DNA from: DUZB01 sp964407525
Lineage (GTDB): Bacteria > Desulfobacterota > DSM-4660 > Desulfatiglandales > Desulfatiglandaceae
Assembly (NCBI GenBank): GCA_964407525.1
Contig: CAYOWC010000054.1
Coordinates: 1-21,245, forward strand
Reading direction: 5' to 3'
DNA length: 21,245 nt
Shown here: positions 1 through 8,826 of the stretch, piece by piece
How the letters are laid out: each line of letters starts with the position of its first letter
Position numbering within the stretch: the first letter of the stretch is position 1
Program-made: the position numbers and the translations under genes
Notes under the pieces: generated by a model
Databases searched by the model: none
What the model was told of the DNA's origin: nothing
The model's input: the letters and a program-made list of their open reading frames with translations, nothing else

Positions 1-1637
1 ATCAATTGGACGTGGCGGAAATATCTCAAAAAAAAGAGCAGAAACTGCTGAGCGTCCTTGAAGAAGACATGGATAATACGGCAGTAAGTCAAACCCCCTT
101 TCATTTTTTATTGAAGGACCTCATTTTACAAAAGCATGAAGGGCACCAGATCGTAGAACGATTCGGTGAAGACTTTCGTGAATCCCAGGAGGTTTTAAAC
201 CAGCTTGTCACGGAAACCCAGCAACTTGTCATGGACATCAGGATGCTTCCGGTTTCCCTGCTCTTCAACGCCTTTTCCCGACCGGTACGCGATCTGGCAA
301 GGCAAAAAGACAAGAAGGTGGAATTGATTATCAAGGGGGAAGAAACACGCATAGACAAAAGAGCCATTGAAGAGCTGAGTGATCCCCTCATGCACCTATT
401 GCGAAATGCCATTGATCATGGCATTGAATCGCAGGAAGAAAGAAAAGAAACATCAAAAGAAGCGACGGGCCGGATTATACTCAGGGCTTTTCAGGATATA
501 GACAAAGTCATCATTGAAATCACGGATGATGGACGTGGCATAGACAGGGAAGAGATCAAGAAAAAGGCCGTGGAAAAAGGTTTTCTGACCCAGGATGAAG
601 CCAAACGCCTACTGGATGATGAGGTATTCGATCTCCTTTTCCTTCCGGGCTTCAGTACCGCAGCCATGGTGACGGAACTTTCCGGACGAGGCGTCGGCAT
701 GGACGTGGTTAAAGACAACGTGGAAAAATTGAACGGTTCCGTTGAAATCACAAGTGTCCCGGGAGAAGGTACAAAGACCATTATCTCCCTGCCGTTGACA
801 CTCGCCACAACAAGGGCTTTTCTGGTCCACTGTTCCGGGCACACACTGGCCATTCCTGTTTTTTCCGCCATGCAGGTTTTGCGCGTTTCACCCGATAGAA
901 TCCTTACTGTCAAGGGTCGAGAAGCCATTTACCTGCAGGGCGAAATTATGCCGTGCGCACGATTAGATGCCACCTTGTCCTTTCCCAGGGCTGAAAAAGA
1001 AGATCCCGATGAAAAAATTTCTCTTATTCTCCTCAAACACAGTGGGAAAAAAATTGCGTTTCAGATAGACGAAGTGGTCGGGGTAGAGGAAATCGTCATG
1101 CGTAACCTGGGGACCCACCTGAGAAGGCTTCCCTCCTTCTCCGGGTCCAGCATTCTCGGCACGGGAGAAATCGCCCTGATTATCGATGTTCCCAGACTGT
1201 TCACGACAGCCCAGATCAAAGCTGGAAATATATTTCTGGAGAGAACAGCCTCTTTAGAGAGGAAAGAATCGAGGCAGAGAATTTTGCTCGCTGAAGACCA
1301 GATGACGACCCGCCTTCTGGAAAAGAGCATCTTGGAAGCAGCCGGGTTTGAAGTGGAAACTGCCGTAGATGGCCTGGCAGCCTTGAACAGACTCGAACAA
1401 GACCTTTATGATCTGGTCATAACAGATGTCCAAATGCCGAGGATGGATGGGTTCACTTTCACAGCAACCCTGAAAAAAGATGAACGCTTCGCCCACATAC
1501 CGGTCATCATTGTCACATCATTGGAGAGCGAAGAGGAAAAGACACAGGGCCTCCAGGCAGGAGCCGATGCCTTTCTCCTCAAAAAGAGTTTCAACCAGGA
1601 ATCATTGATCCATACCATCAAAACCCTGATAGGGTAA
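1..1637 (+). CDS. cheA: Hybrid chemotaxis histidine kinase CheA with C-terminal receiver (5'-truncated by window edge)
   Basis: Kinase of a chemosensory array: it autophosphorylates a histidine in its P1 domain and passes phosphate to response regulators. Counting from the TTG codon at 6 (543 residues visible), I see the end of P2/dimerisation helices (about 30-90), the CheA ATPase with N-box LMHLLRNAIDHG (128-139), G1 box DDGRGID (174-180) and G2 box GRGVGMD (227-233), a CheW-like domain (about 265-405), then a receiver domain (about 425-543) with acidic pair E430/D431, phospho-acceptor D474 in VITDVQMPRMDG, and conserved K526. The P1 histidine domain is not visible; the frame is open to the left edge, so the gene starts upstream and the TTG is not its real start. 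The TAA lies 6 bp before cheB. CheA fused to a receiver is known from Wsp- and Frz-type pathways (WspE, FrzE). Identity is certain; the pathway output is unknown. Confidence 0.95.
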   Translation, partial: QLDVAEISQKKEQKLLSVLEEDMDNTAVSQTPFHFLLKDLILQKHEGHQIVERFGEDFRESQEVLNQLVTETQQLVMDIRMLPVSLLFNAFSRPVRDLARQKDKKVELIIKGEETRIDKRAIEELSDPLMHLLRNAIDHGIESQEERKETSKEATGRIILRAFQDIDKVIIEITDDGRGIDREEIKKKAVEKGFLTQDEAKRLLDDEVFDLLFLPGFSTAAMVTELSGRGVGMDVVKDNVEKLNGSVEITSVPGEGTKTIISLPLTLATTRAFLVHCSGHTLAIPVFSAMQVLRVSPDRILTVKGREAIYLQGEIMPCARLDATLSFPRAEKEDPDEKISLILLKHSGKKIAFQIDEVVGVEEIVMRNLGTHLRRLPSFSGSSILGTGEIALIIDVPRLFTTAQIKAGNIFLERTASLERKESRQRILLAEDQMTTRLLEKSILEAAGFEVETAVDGLAALNRLEQDLYDLVITDVQMPRMDGFTFTATLKKDERFAHIPVIIVTSLESEEEKTQGLQAGADAFLLKKSFNQESLIHTIKTLIG

Positions 1638-1643
1638 AATACG

Positions 1644-2747
1644 ATGATCAAAGTCTTAGTCGTAGACGATCTCAAATCCGCAAGAGAAATGATCCGGGAC
1701 ATTCTTATGTCCGACACAGAAATCTCTGTTGTGGGGATGGCCGAAAATGAACAGGAAACATTGAAGGCTCTCAAGGCCCGCCATCCGCACCTCATCATCC
1801 TGGATTCCTTTCTGAAGCGGACAAACGGCTACGACATCGCCGAGAAGATCATGCAGATCAGGCCGACCCCAATCATCATGCTGACGGCCTCGTCCAACGA
1901 TCCCATCGATCATGCCCTGCGCACTTTTGATTGCGGGGTTCTCGAAGTGATCCCCAAGGCCGATCTTTATAGATGGAGAACGCGGCCGGAAATAGCGAAA
2001 GTACTTGTTCGGAAGATTAAATTATTGTCAAAGGTGCGTTCGGAGTCTTTAAGGGAATGCGGAAGTAAAATAAGGAAACGCCCCAAACATCCGGAACCGG
2101 CACCAAAAAGCTTGCCACTGAGAGGAGGAAACACTCGGATCGTTGCGATCGTTTCCTCCACGGGAGGGCCAAAAGCACTCTTCAAGATCCTGCGGGAACT
2201 CCCCCCGCGCCTCACAACTCCTGTTTTGATTGTACAGCACATGAGTCACGGATTCATCGAAGGACTGGCGGAATGGCTGACTGAGGATAATCATCTACAG
2301 GTTCGTGTTGCCAAAGACCACGAGGTACTGATTCCGGGTCAGGTACTGTTAGCTCCAGACGATTTTCATCTCACCGTAACATCCAATAACCGCGTAAAAC
2401 TTGTGGACGCCCCCCCTGTGAGCGGCCACCGTCCCTCTGGAGATTACCTTTTCAGGTCCATTGGAGATCATTATGGACCCGAAGGTCTTGGAATTATCCT
2501 CACGGGGATGGGGAACGACGGCGCCTCAGGGATGCGTTTTCTCAAGGAGGCGGGTGGGAAAACCATCGCCCAGGATGAAACCACGAGCGTTATTTTTGGA
2601 ATGCCCAAAGCCGCCATTGAACTTGGCGTTGTGGACAGGATTCTTCCGGTGACAAAAATCGCTTCCGAAATTATTGCATTCGCCGCTTCAAGACATTCCG
2701 AACCGGGAGACTTCTCTAATGAACAAGGCGGAACTGGCCAACTCTGA
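1644..2747 (+). CDS. cheB: Chemotaxis protein-glutamate methylesterase CheB
   Basis: Removes methyl groups from (and may deamidate) glutamyl residues of chemoreceptors, opposing CheR; activated by phosphorylation from CheA. 367 residues, about the usual family length. The N-terminal receiver (1-125) has D8/D9, acceptor D54 and K105 (VIPKAD). The linker (about 130-160) is basic and proline-rich. The esterase domain (about 163-350) has the nucleophile in VSSTGGPKAL (S172), catalytic histidine H199 in VQHMSHGF and aspartate D292 in GMGNDGASG. Around D54 the receiver reads LDSFLKRTNG rather than the usual D-x-x-MP-x-MDG, a mild divergence that keeps the acceptor. ATG is 6 bp after the cheA stop with only a weak upstream AGGG. 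The 3' end overlaps cheR by 29 bp, so the genes are co-transcribed and probably translationally coupled. Confidence 0.95.
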   Translation: MIKVLVVDDLKSAREMIRDILMSDTEISVVGMAENEQETLKALKARHPHLIILDSFLKRTNGYDIAEKIMQIRPTPIIMLTASSNDPIDHALRTFDCGVLEVIPKADLYRWRTRPEIAKVLVRKIKLLSKVRSESLRECGSKIRKRPKHPEPAPKSLPLRGGNTRIVAIVSSTGGPKALFKILRELPPRLTTPVLIVQHMSHGFIEGLAEWLTEDNHLQVRVAKDHEVLIPGQVLLAPDDFHLTVTSNNRVKLVDAPPVSGHRPSGDYLFRSIGDHYGPEGLGIILTGMGNDGASGMRFLKEAGGKTIAQDETTSVIFGMPKAAIELGVVDRILPVTKIASEIIAFAASRHSEPGDFSNEQGGTGQL

Positions 2748-4170
2748 TCTTTCCTTTCTCTGCGCCTATATAAGTGAAAAAACGGGGATTACTTTCGACA
2801 AAAGCAGAAAGGAACATCTCAGAAACGCCATTGCAACCCGCCTGCAGGCTCTCAACCTGCATCCAAAAAAATATGTTTCCCTGCTAACCGGTGCTTCGAA
2901 AGAAAACCCGGAATTCAAAGCACTCATGGATCTGCTCACTATCCGGGAGAGTTTTTTCTTTCGCCACAAAGCCCAGTACGACGTCCTGAGGGATCACTGT
3001 CTGCCACGAATCCTTGAAAACAAACCTGACAACGGTCCAATCAATATCTGGAGCGCCGGTTGCGCCAACGGAGAAGAAGCCTACTCCATCGCCATGGTTA
3101 TCCGAGACCTTATCCCTGCAAAAAACGGGCGAAAAATCCTCATCTGGGGCACGGACATCAGTAGCGACGCCCTGATTCAAGCGAGAAAAGGAGTGTATTC
3201 TGAAAGGGCCGTTCGCGAGCTGGATTCTTCCCAAATCGTTCGATTTTTCCAGAAAAAGGGTCCGCAATATTTCCTGAATGACGAGATAAAAAGCATGGTT
3301 CATTTCGAATATTTCAACCTTGCTGCGAAGCATTTACAAATGAAAAACATGCCCCTGTGGGACCTCATATTCTGTCGAAATGTCATCATTTACTTCGGTG
3401 AAGAACCTACAAAAAGACTTATCCACAATTTTTATCTGTCCCTGGCGGATGAGGGATATTTTTTCCCGGGATATTCGGAGACTTTGCGCTATCTGAATGA
3501 CGACTTTATTTCTCTTGAACTCGAAGGCACCTTCATTTACCAGAAGAAGCTCGGAAAAAAGGCAAACGAATTCTCTTTGGGAATGGTTGCGGGAACAGAA
3601 AAAAAGACCTTCACCGTCCCTCGAAAAAAACTTTCAACACCCTTTCCAAAACCTCTGCAAACAAAAAGAATAAGCAGGAAGGATAAGCCGCGTCCCACCA
3701 TTCATAAAAAAGGGGCCTCAAAGAAAGAAGCCCTCGGGAAAATTCCCCCTGTTGAAGTTGATTCGGTTCTGGCCCTTGCCCAGGAACATGCGGACCAGGG
3801 AAGAACAATGGAAGCCGTCCAACTGTTGGGAGACCTGACTGCCAAAATCCCGCTCTGTGAAAAGGCTTACTACCTGTTGGCTATGATCTATCGAAATATG
3901 GGAGATTCGGAACAGGCCATCCGTTATCTGAAAAAGGCCGCCTACCTGAATCCAACAGATCCTGTGGTCCGGCTGCACCTTGCAGACGCCTACAAAGAGG
4001 TATCAGAAAACCAAAATGCAGTGAGGGAATACAATAACGCTGTCTCGCTGCTCGAAAACACAAACGAACACGACCCCGTCTACTTGGAAGATTTCTCAAA
4101 AGAGATGCTCTTGCAGACCGCCAAAGCACACCTTCATTCGGTATACGATCAGCACACAGATAGGACATAA
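2719..4170 (+). CDS. cheR: Chemotaxis protein methyltransferase CheR with C-terminal TPR repeats
   Basis: SAM-dependent methyltransferase acting on receptor glutamates. I chose the ATG at 2719 (483 residues) because GGGAG at 2705-2709 sits 9 nt ahead; an in-frame TTG at 2674 would add 15 residues inside cheB and has no such support. The all-alpha CheR_N domain covers about 5-60, followed by TIRESFFFR (74-82), SAM-binding WSAGCANGEEAYS (111-123), WGTDIS (143-148) and CRNVIIYF (219-226). A basic linker (about 275-345) leads to at least two TPR units (about 350-450; for example YYLLAMIYRNMGDSEQAIRY). CheR-TPR architecture is that of WspC and FrzF rather than the plain flagellar CheR. It is the last gene of the operon; 109 bp follow before the next gene. 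Confidence 0.94.
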   Translation: MNKAELANSDLSFLCAYISEKTGITFDKSRKEHLRNAIATRLQALNLHPKKYVSLLTGASKENPEFKALMDLLTIRESFFFRHKAQYDVLRDHCLPRILENKPDNGPINIWSAGCANGEEAYSIAMVIRDLIPAKNGRKILIWGTDISSDALIQARKGVYSERAVRELDSSQIVRFFQKKGPQYFLNDEIKSMVHFEYFNLAAKHLQMKNMPLWDLIFCRNVIIYFGEEPTKRLIHNFYLSLADEGYFFPGYSETLRYLNDDFISLELEGTFIYQKKLGKKANEFSLGMVAGTEKKTFTVPRKKLSTPFPKPLQTKRISRKDKPRPTIHKKGASKKEALGKIPPVEVDSVLALAQEHADQGRTMEAVQLLGDLTAKIPLCEKAYYLLAMIYRNMGDSEQAIRYLKKAAYLNPTDPVVRLHLADAYKEVSENQNAVREYNNAVSLLENTNEHDPVYLEDFSKEMLLQTAKAHLHSVYDQHTDRT

Positions 4171-4279
4171 ATTCCCCTTGAATAAATTGAACCATGCTAT
4201 ACATTCCTACGTTGTTGATCACGGCTTCCAGCCGCCATAAATTCGTCATAATGGGAACAAAAAAAGGGAAGGAATTTCC

Positions 4280-5581
4280 ATGAAGGTTTATACATATCCT
4301 GAAGAAAAAGAATTGCTGGTTAAAAAACTTGAACGGCGCAAACAACTTTACGACCGGTCACTCATTCAAACCGTTGCCGATATTTTTAACCAGGTAGCCA
4401 AATCGGGCGATAAAGCCATCTTAGACCTGACAAAAAAATTCGACAATACCAGTTTGAACGCGTTGTTGCTTACGGAAGAATATATACAGAACTGTCTGGG
4501 GCAAATCCCGGATGAACTTGTTAATGCCATCAACCACGCCAGAAAAAACATTGAAGAAGTGAATCAGTACCTTCTGCCAGAACCTATGAAAACAGTAGAG
4601 ATTCGAGAAGGAACCGTCATCGGTGAAAAAACAACGCCTCTCGATTCCGTGGGCCTGTGGGTTCCGGCAAGGAAAGGACCATTAATTTCAACGGCATTAA
4701 TGCTTGTGGGCGCTGCAAAAACGGCAGGCGTCAGCAGAATTGTTGTGGGGATGGCGCCAAATGCTGATGGGAAAGCAGATCCTGCAACGGTTGCCGCTTC
4801 AATCATTGCCGGAGCAACAGATATCATAGTGGGAAACGGGGTGGGAATCATCGCCGGATTTTCCATGGGGACAGAAACGATTCCGGAAGTGGACGGCGTC
4901 TTCGGTCCCGGACCTGGTGGCATCGCCGCAGCCATGAGCGTCGCCTTCTCTTATGGGAAAAAAACCGTGCTGGGAATAGGTCCTACGGATTCGGCCATCA
5001 TTTGCGATGAAACGGCAGATCCGGAAATTCTTGCATACGATATGATCAATGAGGGAGAACATGGCCCGGATTCGTCATCCATCCTGGCCACAACCTCCAT
5101 GGAAGTAGCGAAAGAGGTTTGCCGCTCTCTGGAAGACTTCATAAAAAAGGGGCCCGAAAGGGGGCATATCCTTAAAACGGTTTTTTCTGAAGAAGGGCTT
5201 GGCGCGGTCATCCATTGCGAAAGCCTTGACAACGCCATGGCTGTGATCAATGACTATGCCCCAGAACACATGATCATCAAGTGTAACAAGAACAATGAGG
5301 AAAGAGTCCTGAAAGGCATCAGAAATGCAGGAGAAATCCTCGTTGGAGACTACGCCCCTTTCACTGCGGGGAACTACGCCATCGGCATAACAGCCGTGCT
5401 GCCCACCAACGGGTATGCAAAGAGCGTGTCCGGCGTCACTTCAAAGGACATGGTAAAGACATCCACCATCGGGAAGCTCGACAAGAAAGCCCTGCACCTT
5501 CTCCTGCCGACAATTCGGGAAATAGGAAAATGGGAAGGACTCCCTTCCCATGTTCTGGCTGTGGAAAAAAGATTTGAATAA
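4280..5581 (+). CDS. Histidinol dehydrogenase (HisD) family protein, probably a paralogue with another substrate
   Basis: 433 residues, the normal length of HisD, an NAD-dependent, zinc-using dehydrogenase. ATG at 4280 follows a strong AAGGAA (4269-4274). Family features: VGLWVPARKGPL (124-135), FGPG (208-211), DETADPE (243-249), EGEHGPDS (258-265), the catalytic Glu-His pair in YAPEHM (E329/H330) and EGLPSHVLAVEKR with H424. Against the established E. coli residues, zinc ligand Q259 becomes E258, H262 is kept (H261), D360 becomes N365 and H419 is kept (H424). The substrate-binding H367 of the GTNHVLPT motif becomes A372 (GITAVLPT), and the AGPSE motif reads IGPTDS. No other his gene is present. 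The fold and dehydrogenase chemistry are likely; histidinol as substrate is doubtful. HpsN (sulfopropanediol dehydrogenase) is a known precedent for a HisD relative with another alcohol substrate. It converges on the acyl-CoA synthetase gene with 13 bp between stops. Confidence 0.8.
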   Translation: MKVYTYPEEKELLVKKLERRKQLYDRSLIQTVADIFNQVAKSGDKAILDLTKKFDNTSLNALLLTEEYIQNCLGQIPDELVNAINHARKNIEEVNQYLLPEPMKTVEIREGTVIGEKTTPLDSVGLWVPARKGPLISTALMLVGAAKTAGVSRIVVGMAPNADGKADPATVAASIIAGATDIIVGNGVGIIAGFSMGTETIPEVDGVFGPGPGGIAAAMSVAFSYGKKTVLGIGPTDSAIICDETADPEILAYDMINEGEHGPDSSSILATTSMEVAKEVCRSLEDFIKKGPERGHILKTVFSEEGLGAVIHCESLDNAMAVINDYAPEHMIIKCNKNNEERVLKGIRNAGEILVGDYAPFTAGNYAIGITAVLPTNGYAKSVSGVTSKDMVKTSTIGKLDKKALHLLLPTIREIGKWEGLPSHVLAVEKRFE

Positions 5582-5594
5582 GGAAATCTGTCCT

Positions 5595-7754
5595 TCATCG
5601 CCAGGTACTGACGCTGCCGTCCTTTTTGAGAATAATCCTCGCGTCTGCAATACTTAAGCCCTTTTCGTGCAAGATCACCGGATTCAGGTCTATCTCCTGT
5701 ATATCATCGTAAGAACCAACGATCTCTGAAACCGCCAACAGCAACTCTTTCAGCGCCTTCTTATCAACCGCCGGCCTCCCGCGATAGCCGTTCAGGAGCT
5801 TCACGGATCGAATCTCATCGATCATTCTCCTGGCCGAACGCTCGGAGATAGGAAGAACTCTGAACACCACATCGTTAAGCACCTCCACCATAATCCCGCC
5901 GATGCCAAACATGATGACCGGGCCAAATTGATCGTCCAGCTTGGTGCCAACAATCACTTCAAGGCCTTCTTCCATCATGGGTTCCACCAGGACTCCCTCG
6001 ATCATAGCCTCAGGATTAAACTTCCCGGCGCCATCGACTATCTGACTGTACGCTTCCTCGATTTCACCCGGTTCTGACAGATTGAGTCGAACTCCATCCG
6101 CATCTGTTTTGTGAAGGATCTGGGGGGACACAATTTTCAATGCCACCGGACAATTAAAACTTTCCTTCGCAGCAATCGCTTCCTCTCCAGACTGAGCAAG
6201 ATGGGCCTGCAAAACAGGCACCCTATGAAGAGAGAATAGTTCTTTTGCTTCATATTCAAATAAGGCATTCCGTTGTTCCTCCCGAGCCTTCTTGAATATT
6301 TCACGCCCACGCGATTTTGATTTCTTGCCTTCGCTGAAGACAAACTTGGCTTTGGCATGGTACCGTTGGAGGTAATTTCCGTATTCCCCAAGCACTGCAG
6401 TACATTTGCAGGCGGTTTCAAGGGCATCGTAAACGGGAATATTATAATACCGCAATAAATCCAAAGAGTGAGGTCTCGCGTGATTGTACAGGCTGTGCAA
6501 AATAATCGGTTTTCTGATATCCTTTACCAGCTTTCCCATGCGATGGGCAGCGTCCTCTTCCATAAACGCGAGGCTCTTCGCAAACCGAATGCTGTATCCC
6601 CCAAAAAGGCCCACAATAAGCAGGCCTCCAATATTTGGATCATGAAGCAGGATCTCCGCACAATCAGCAAAAACTGCAGGGTCTTCATCGGTCCCTCCTG
6701 CCACATCCACCGGATTGCGAACGGAAGCCCCTTTTGGAAGAATCCTGCGAAGCTTTTCCTGTGTCTTTTCCCCAAGGGGAGGGATATCCACACCAAGGTC
6801 TGTCAACTGGTCCGCTGCAATGGTGGCATGGCCACCCCCATCCGCAAGGATGGCTATGCTGTTTTTTCTAAGATGAGGAAGGCTGGAAAGGGTTTCAGCC
6901 GCAGGAAACAATTCATCTGAGTTTTCTATTACAACAATACCGGCTCTCCGAAAAGCCGAACTCGCTACCCGAGACATCCCCGCCAAGGCCCCGGTATGGG
7001 AACCAGCCGACAGTCTGCCGGTACTCGATCGACCACTTTTCAACATGACAATCGGCTTTTTTCGCGTAGTCTGGTAGGCTTGCTGAAGGAATTTCCGGCC
7101 ATCCCGCATTCCTTCCACATACATGAGAATCACTTTCGTATCGGGATCATTCTCAAAGAATTCCAGGTATTCGTGAAACCGGATATCGGCCTCATTGCCG
7201 ATTCCCACATAGTAGGAAAACCCCTGCTGACTCTTGATGGATGCCTCCGTAATCAGTGTGAGGGCCATATTTCCGCTCTGGGAGAGTAGCGCGATATGCC
7301 CTTTAGGGACATCCCTCAAACCAACCAGATTCAGGTTGCTCTTCAGGTTCATCATGCCCGACGTGTTCGGCCCAATCAACCGAATGCCTTTCTCCTTTGC
7401 GATTGCGCCAATTCGGTCTTCCAGATCCTTTCCCGTCGGTCCCAATTCACTGAACCCTCCGGCAATAATAACAGCCCCCGCCACATTTTTTTTGGCGCAA
7501 TCCTCCAATATTTCAGGAATCGTCTGTGCCGGGGTGGTAATCAGCACCATTTCCACACGATCATCGATTTCAGAGACTTTGCTGAAGCAAGGCAACCCAA
7601 GAATGCTTTCCTCTTTCGGGTTCACAGGAAATATCTGGCCCTCGAATTTCTCTTCCAGCAGGATCTTGATGGCCTGAAATCCCCTTTTCGTTTCCTTTTT
7701 CGAAGCACCCACAATCGCCACGGATTTAGCATCCAGAACATGTTTAAGACTCAT
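5595..7754 (-). CDS. ADP-forming acyl-CoA synthetase (NDP-forming acetate-CoA ligase type), fused alpha and beta subunits
   Basis: Interconverts acyl-CoA + ADP + Pi and organic acid + CoA + ATP, a route to ATP by substrate-level phosphorylation. 719 residues in the fused single-chain layout. The N-terminal CoA-binding Rossmann domain (about 5-140) has SVAIVGASKK (11-20) and GPNTSG (128-133). Succinyl-CoA-ligase-like domains (about 150-460) include LSQSGN (157-162) and SHTGALAG (252-259), whose H253 matches the phosphohistidine of this family. The C-terminal ATP-grasp (about 490-715) has ALKIVSPQILHKTDADGV (from about 538), GPVIMFGIGG and EIDLNPVIL (about 686-694). ATG at 7754 lies 3 bp after the stop of the enoyl-CoA hydratase gene, with AGGGAGA inside that gene's end as ribosome site. 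The two form an operon that probably turns an enoyl-/acyl-CoA into a free acid plus ATP. The acyl substrate cannot be read from the sequence. Confidence 0.9.
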   Translation of the reverse strand: MSLKHVLDAKSVAIVGASKKETKRGFQAIKILLEEKFEGQIFPVNPKEESILGLPCFSKVSEIDDRVEMVLITTPAQTIPEILEDCAKKNVAGAVIIAGGFSELGPTGKDLEDRIGAIAKEKGIRLIGPNTSGMMNLKSNLNLVGLRDVPKGHIALLSQSGNMALTLITEASIKSQQGFSYYVGIGNEADIRFHEYLEFFENDPDTKVILMYVEGMRDGRKFLQQAYQTTRKKPIVMLKSGRSSTGRLSAGSHTGALAGMSRVASSAFRRAGIVVIENSDELFPAAETLSSLPHLRKNSIAILADGGGHATIAADQLTDLGVDIPPLGEKTQEKLRRILPKGASVRNPVDVAGGTDEDPAVFADCAEILLHDPNIGGLLIVGLFGGYSIRFAKSLAFMEEDAAHRMGKLVKDIRKPIILHSLYNHARPHSLDLLRYYNIPVYDALETACKCTAVLGEYGNYLQRYHAKAKFVFSEGKKSKSRGREIFKKAREEQRNALFEYEAKELFSLHRVPVLQAHLAQSGEEAIAAKESFNCPVALKIVSPQILHKTDADGVRLNLSEPGEIEEAYSQIVDGAGKFNPEAMIEGVLVEPMMEEGLEVIVGTKLDDQFGPVIMFGIGGIMVEVLNDVVFRVLPISERSARRMIDEIRSVKLLNGYRGRPAVDKKALKELLLAVSEIVGSYDDIQEIDLNPVILHEKGLSIADARIILKKDGSVSTWR

Positions 7755-7757
7755 GAC

Positions 7758-8567
7758 CTATCTCCCTGTAAATTCAGGTTCGCGCTTTTCAGCAAAAGAG
7801 GCAATCCCCTCATGCCAGTCCTTCGTATTCATGCAGGCCAGAATCGCTTCAGCCTCCACAAGAAGAACGGTCTTAAAATCCCGGTAAGGAGCACAATGCA
7901 CCATATCCTTTGCAAACGCCATGGACATAGGTGCCTTTTCCGCCAGTTTTCTTGCCAGCAACAGGGCGGCCGGCATAAGTTCGTGCACGGGGAAGGACTG
8001 CAGAGCCAGGCCCAGTTTCACAGCCTCCGGCCCCGGGACAATTTTGCCTGTATAAATGAGCTCCTTAGCCTTCATCATCCCCACAATCTGAGGAAGAAGA
8101 TAGGTTACCCCGCCTCCGACAAAAGTACCAAGCCCTGTCTCCGGGAACCCAATGGTCGCAGTATCTGCCATGAGGAGTAAATCACCATTGACGGCCATCT
8201 CCGCTCCCGCTCCCCTGGCGGGGCCGTTTACGGCAACAATAACCGGTTTCAGAAAATCGTGGATCATTCGAGTTGTTTCATGGGCAAGAAGAATATAGGC
8301 ACGTTTTTGGAAAGGCGAACGTTCTCCTGTCGAATGCTTTTTTAAATCCGCTCCGGCACAAAAGGCCTGCTTTTCACCACCCGGTCGCTTCAATACGGAA
8401 CCGGTCAGGATCAACGCCCGTAGCGATTCATCCTCCTGCGCTTCCTTGAGAACCGCCTGGATGTCAAGGTACATCTGCTCAATGACCGCGTTCATGCGCG
8501 ACGGACGATTCAACCTAATCACCCCGACGCGGTCCTCTCTGTCATAGAGTACAGTCTCAAATTCCAT
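7758..8567 (-). CDS. Enoyl-CoA hydratase/isomerase (crotonase) family protein
   Basis: Crotonase-fold enzyme of acyl-CoA metabolism; 269 residues, a typical length. The oxyanion-hole segment AFCAGADLK is at 68-76 and the second signature GPARGAGAEMAVNGD at 115-129. Both glutamates used for water addition in classical enoyl-CoA hydratase are kept: E123 (position of rat E144) and E143 in FPETGLG (position of rat E164), so hydratase activity is plausible. Other crotonase reactions (isomerase, hydrolase) cannot be excluded. ATG at 8567 is preceded by GGGAGG at a good distance. It is the first gene of the minus-strand operon, followed 3 bp later by the acyl-CoA synthetase. The upstream 650-bp region must hold its promoter, but I see no convincing -35/-10 pair. 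Confidence 0.9.
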   Translation of the reverse strand: MEFETVLYDREDRVGVIRLNRPSRMNAVIEQMYLDIQAVLKEAQEDESLRALILTGSVLKRPGGEKQAFCAGADLKKHSTGERSPFQKRAYILLAHETTRMIHDFLKPVIVAVNGPARGAGAEMAVNGDLLLMADTATIGFPETGLGTFVGGGVTYLLPQIVGMMKAKELIYTGKIVPGPEAVKLGLALQSFPVHELMPAALLLARKLAEKAPMSMAFAKDMVHCAPYRDFKTVLLVEAEAILACMNTKDWHEGIASFAEKREPEFTGR

Positions 8568-8723
8568 GAATGATCCTCCCTTTCCAGATCTCGTAAATAA
8601 AAGTGTATTATGGTGTAATATTTTGGACTAAAACCGTCGGTCAGCTCAACTATCTTAGGTTCAGAGGTTAGGATCTTATTCTCATGCAATTTTTGGGCAT
8701 CCTTCAAACAGGCCAAAATGTGA

Positions 8724-8826
8724 TTTACACTTTTTTAAAATAAAATCCTTACGGATTAACTCCAGGACCTTATTCTAGGGAGTTTAGGCGTAAGCCTTTT
8801 ATTGTGTTTTCCGAAAAAGTGTGAAA
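8724..8826. repeat. Palindrome-dense block bounded by inverted repeat ends (MITE-like or structured RNA)
   Basis: ACACTTTTT (8727-8735) and AAAAAGTGT (8814-8822) are perfect 9-bp inverted copies at the edges, extended imperfectly by TTT/AAA outside. Inside, consecutive hairpins can form: AATCC-TTAC-GGATT (8744-8757), AACTCC...GGAGTT (8758-8763 with 8779-8784) and AGGC-GTAA-GCCT (8786-8797) followed by TTTTATT. Four nested or adjacent stems in about 100 bp exceed what I would expect by chance. No target-site duplication is clear and no second copy is in the window, so whether it is a miniature transposable element, a non-coding RNA or a terminator cluster is open. Confidence 0.4.

Noticed and set aside
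4178..4204. TTGAAT...TATACA as a promoter for the HisD-like gene
   Set aside because: The spacer is only 14 nt, too short for a normal sigma-70 promoter.
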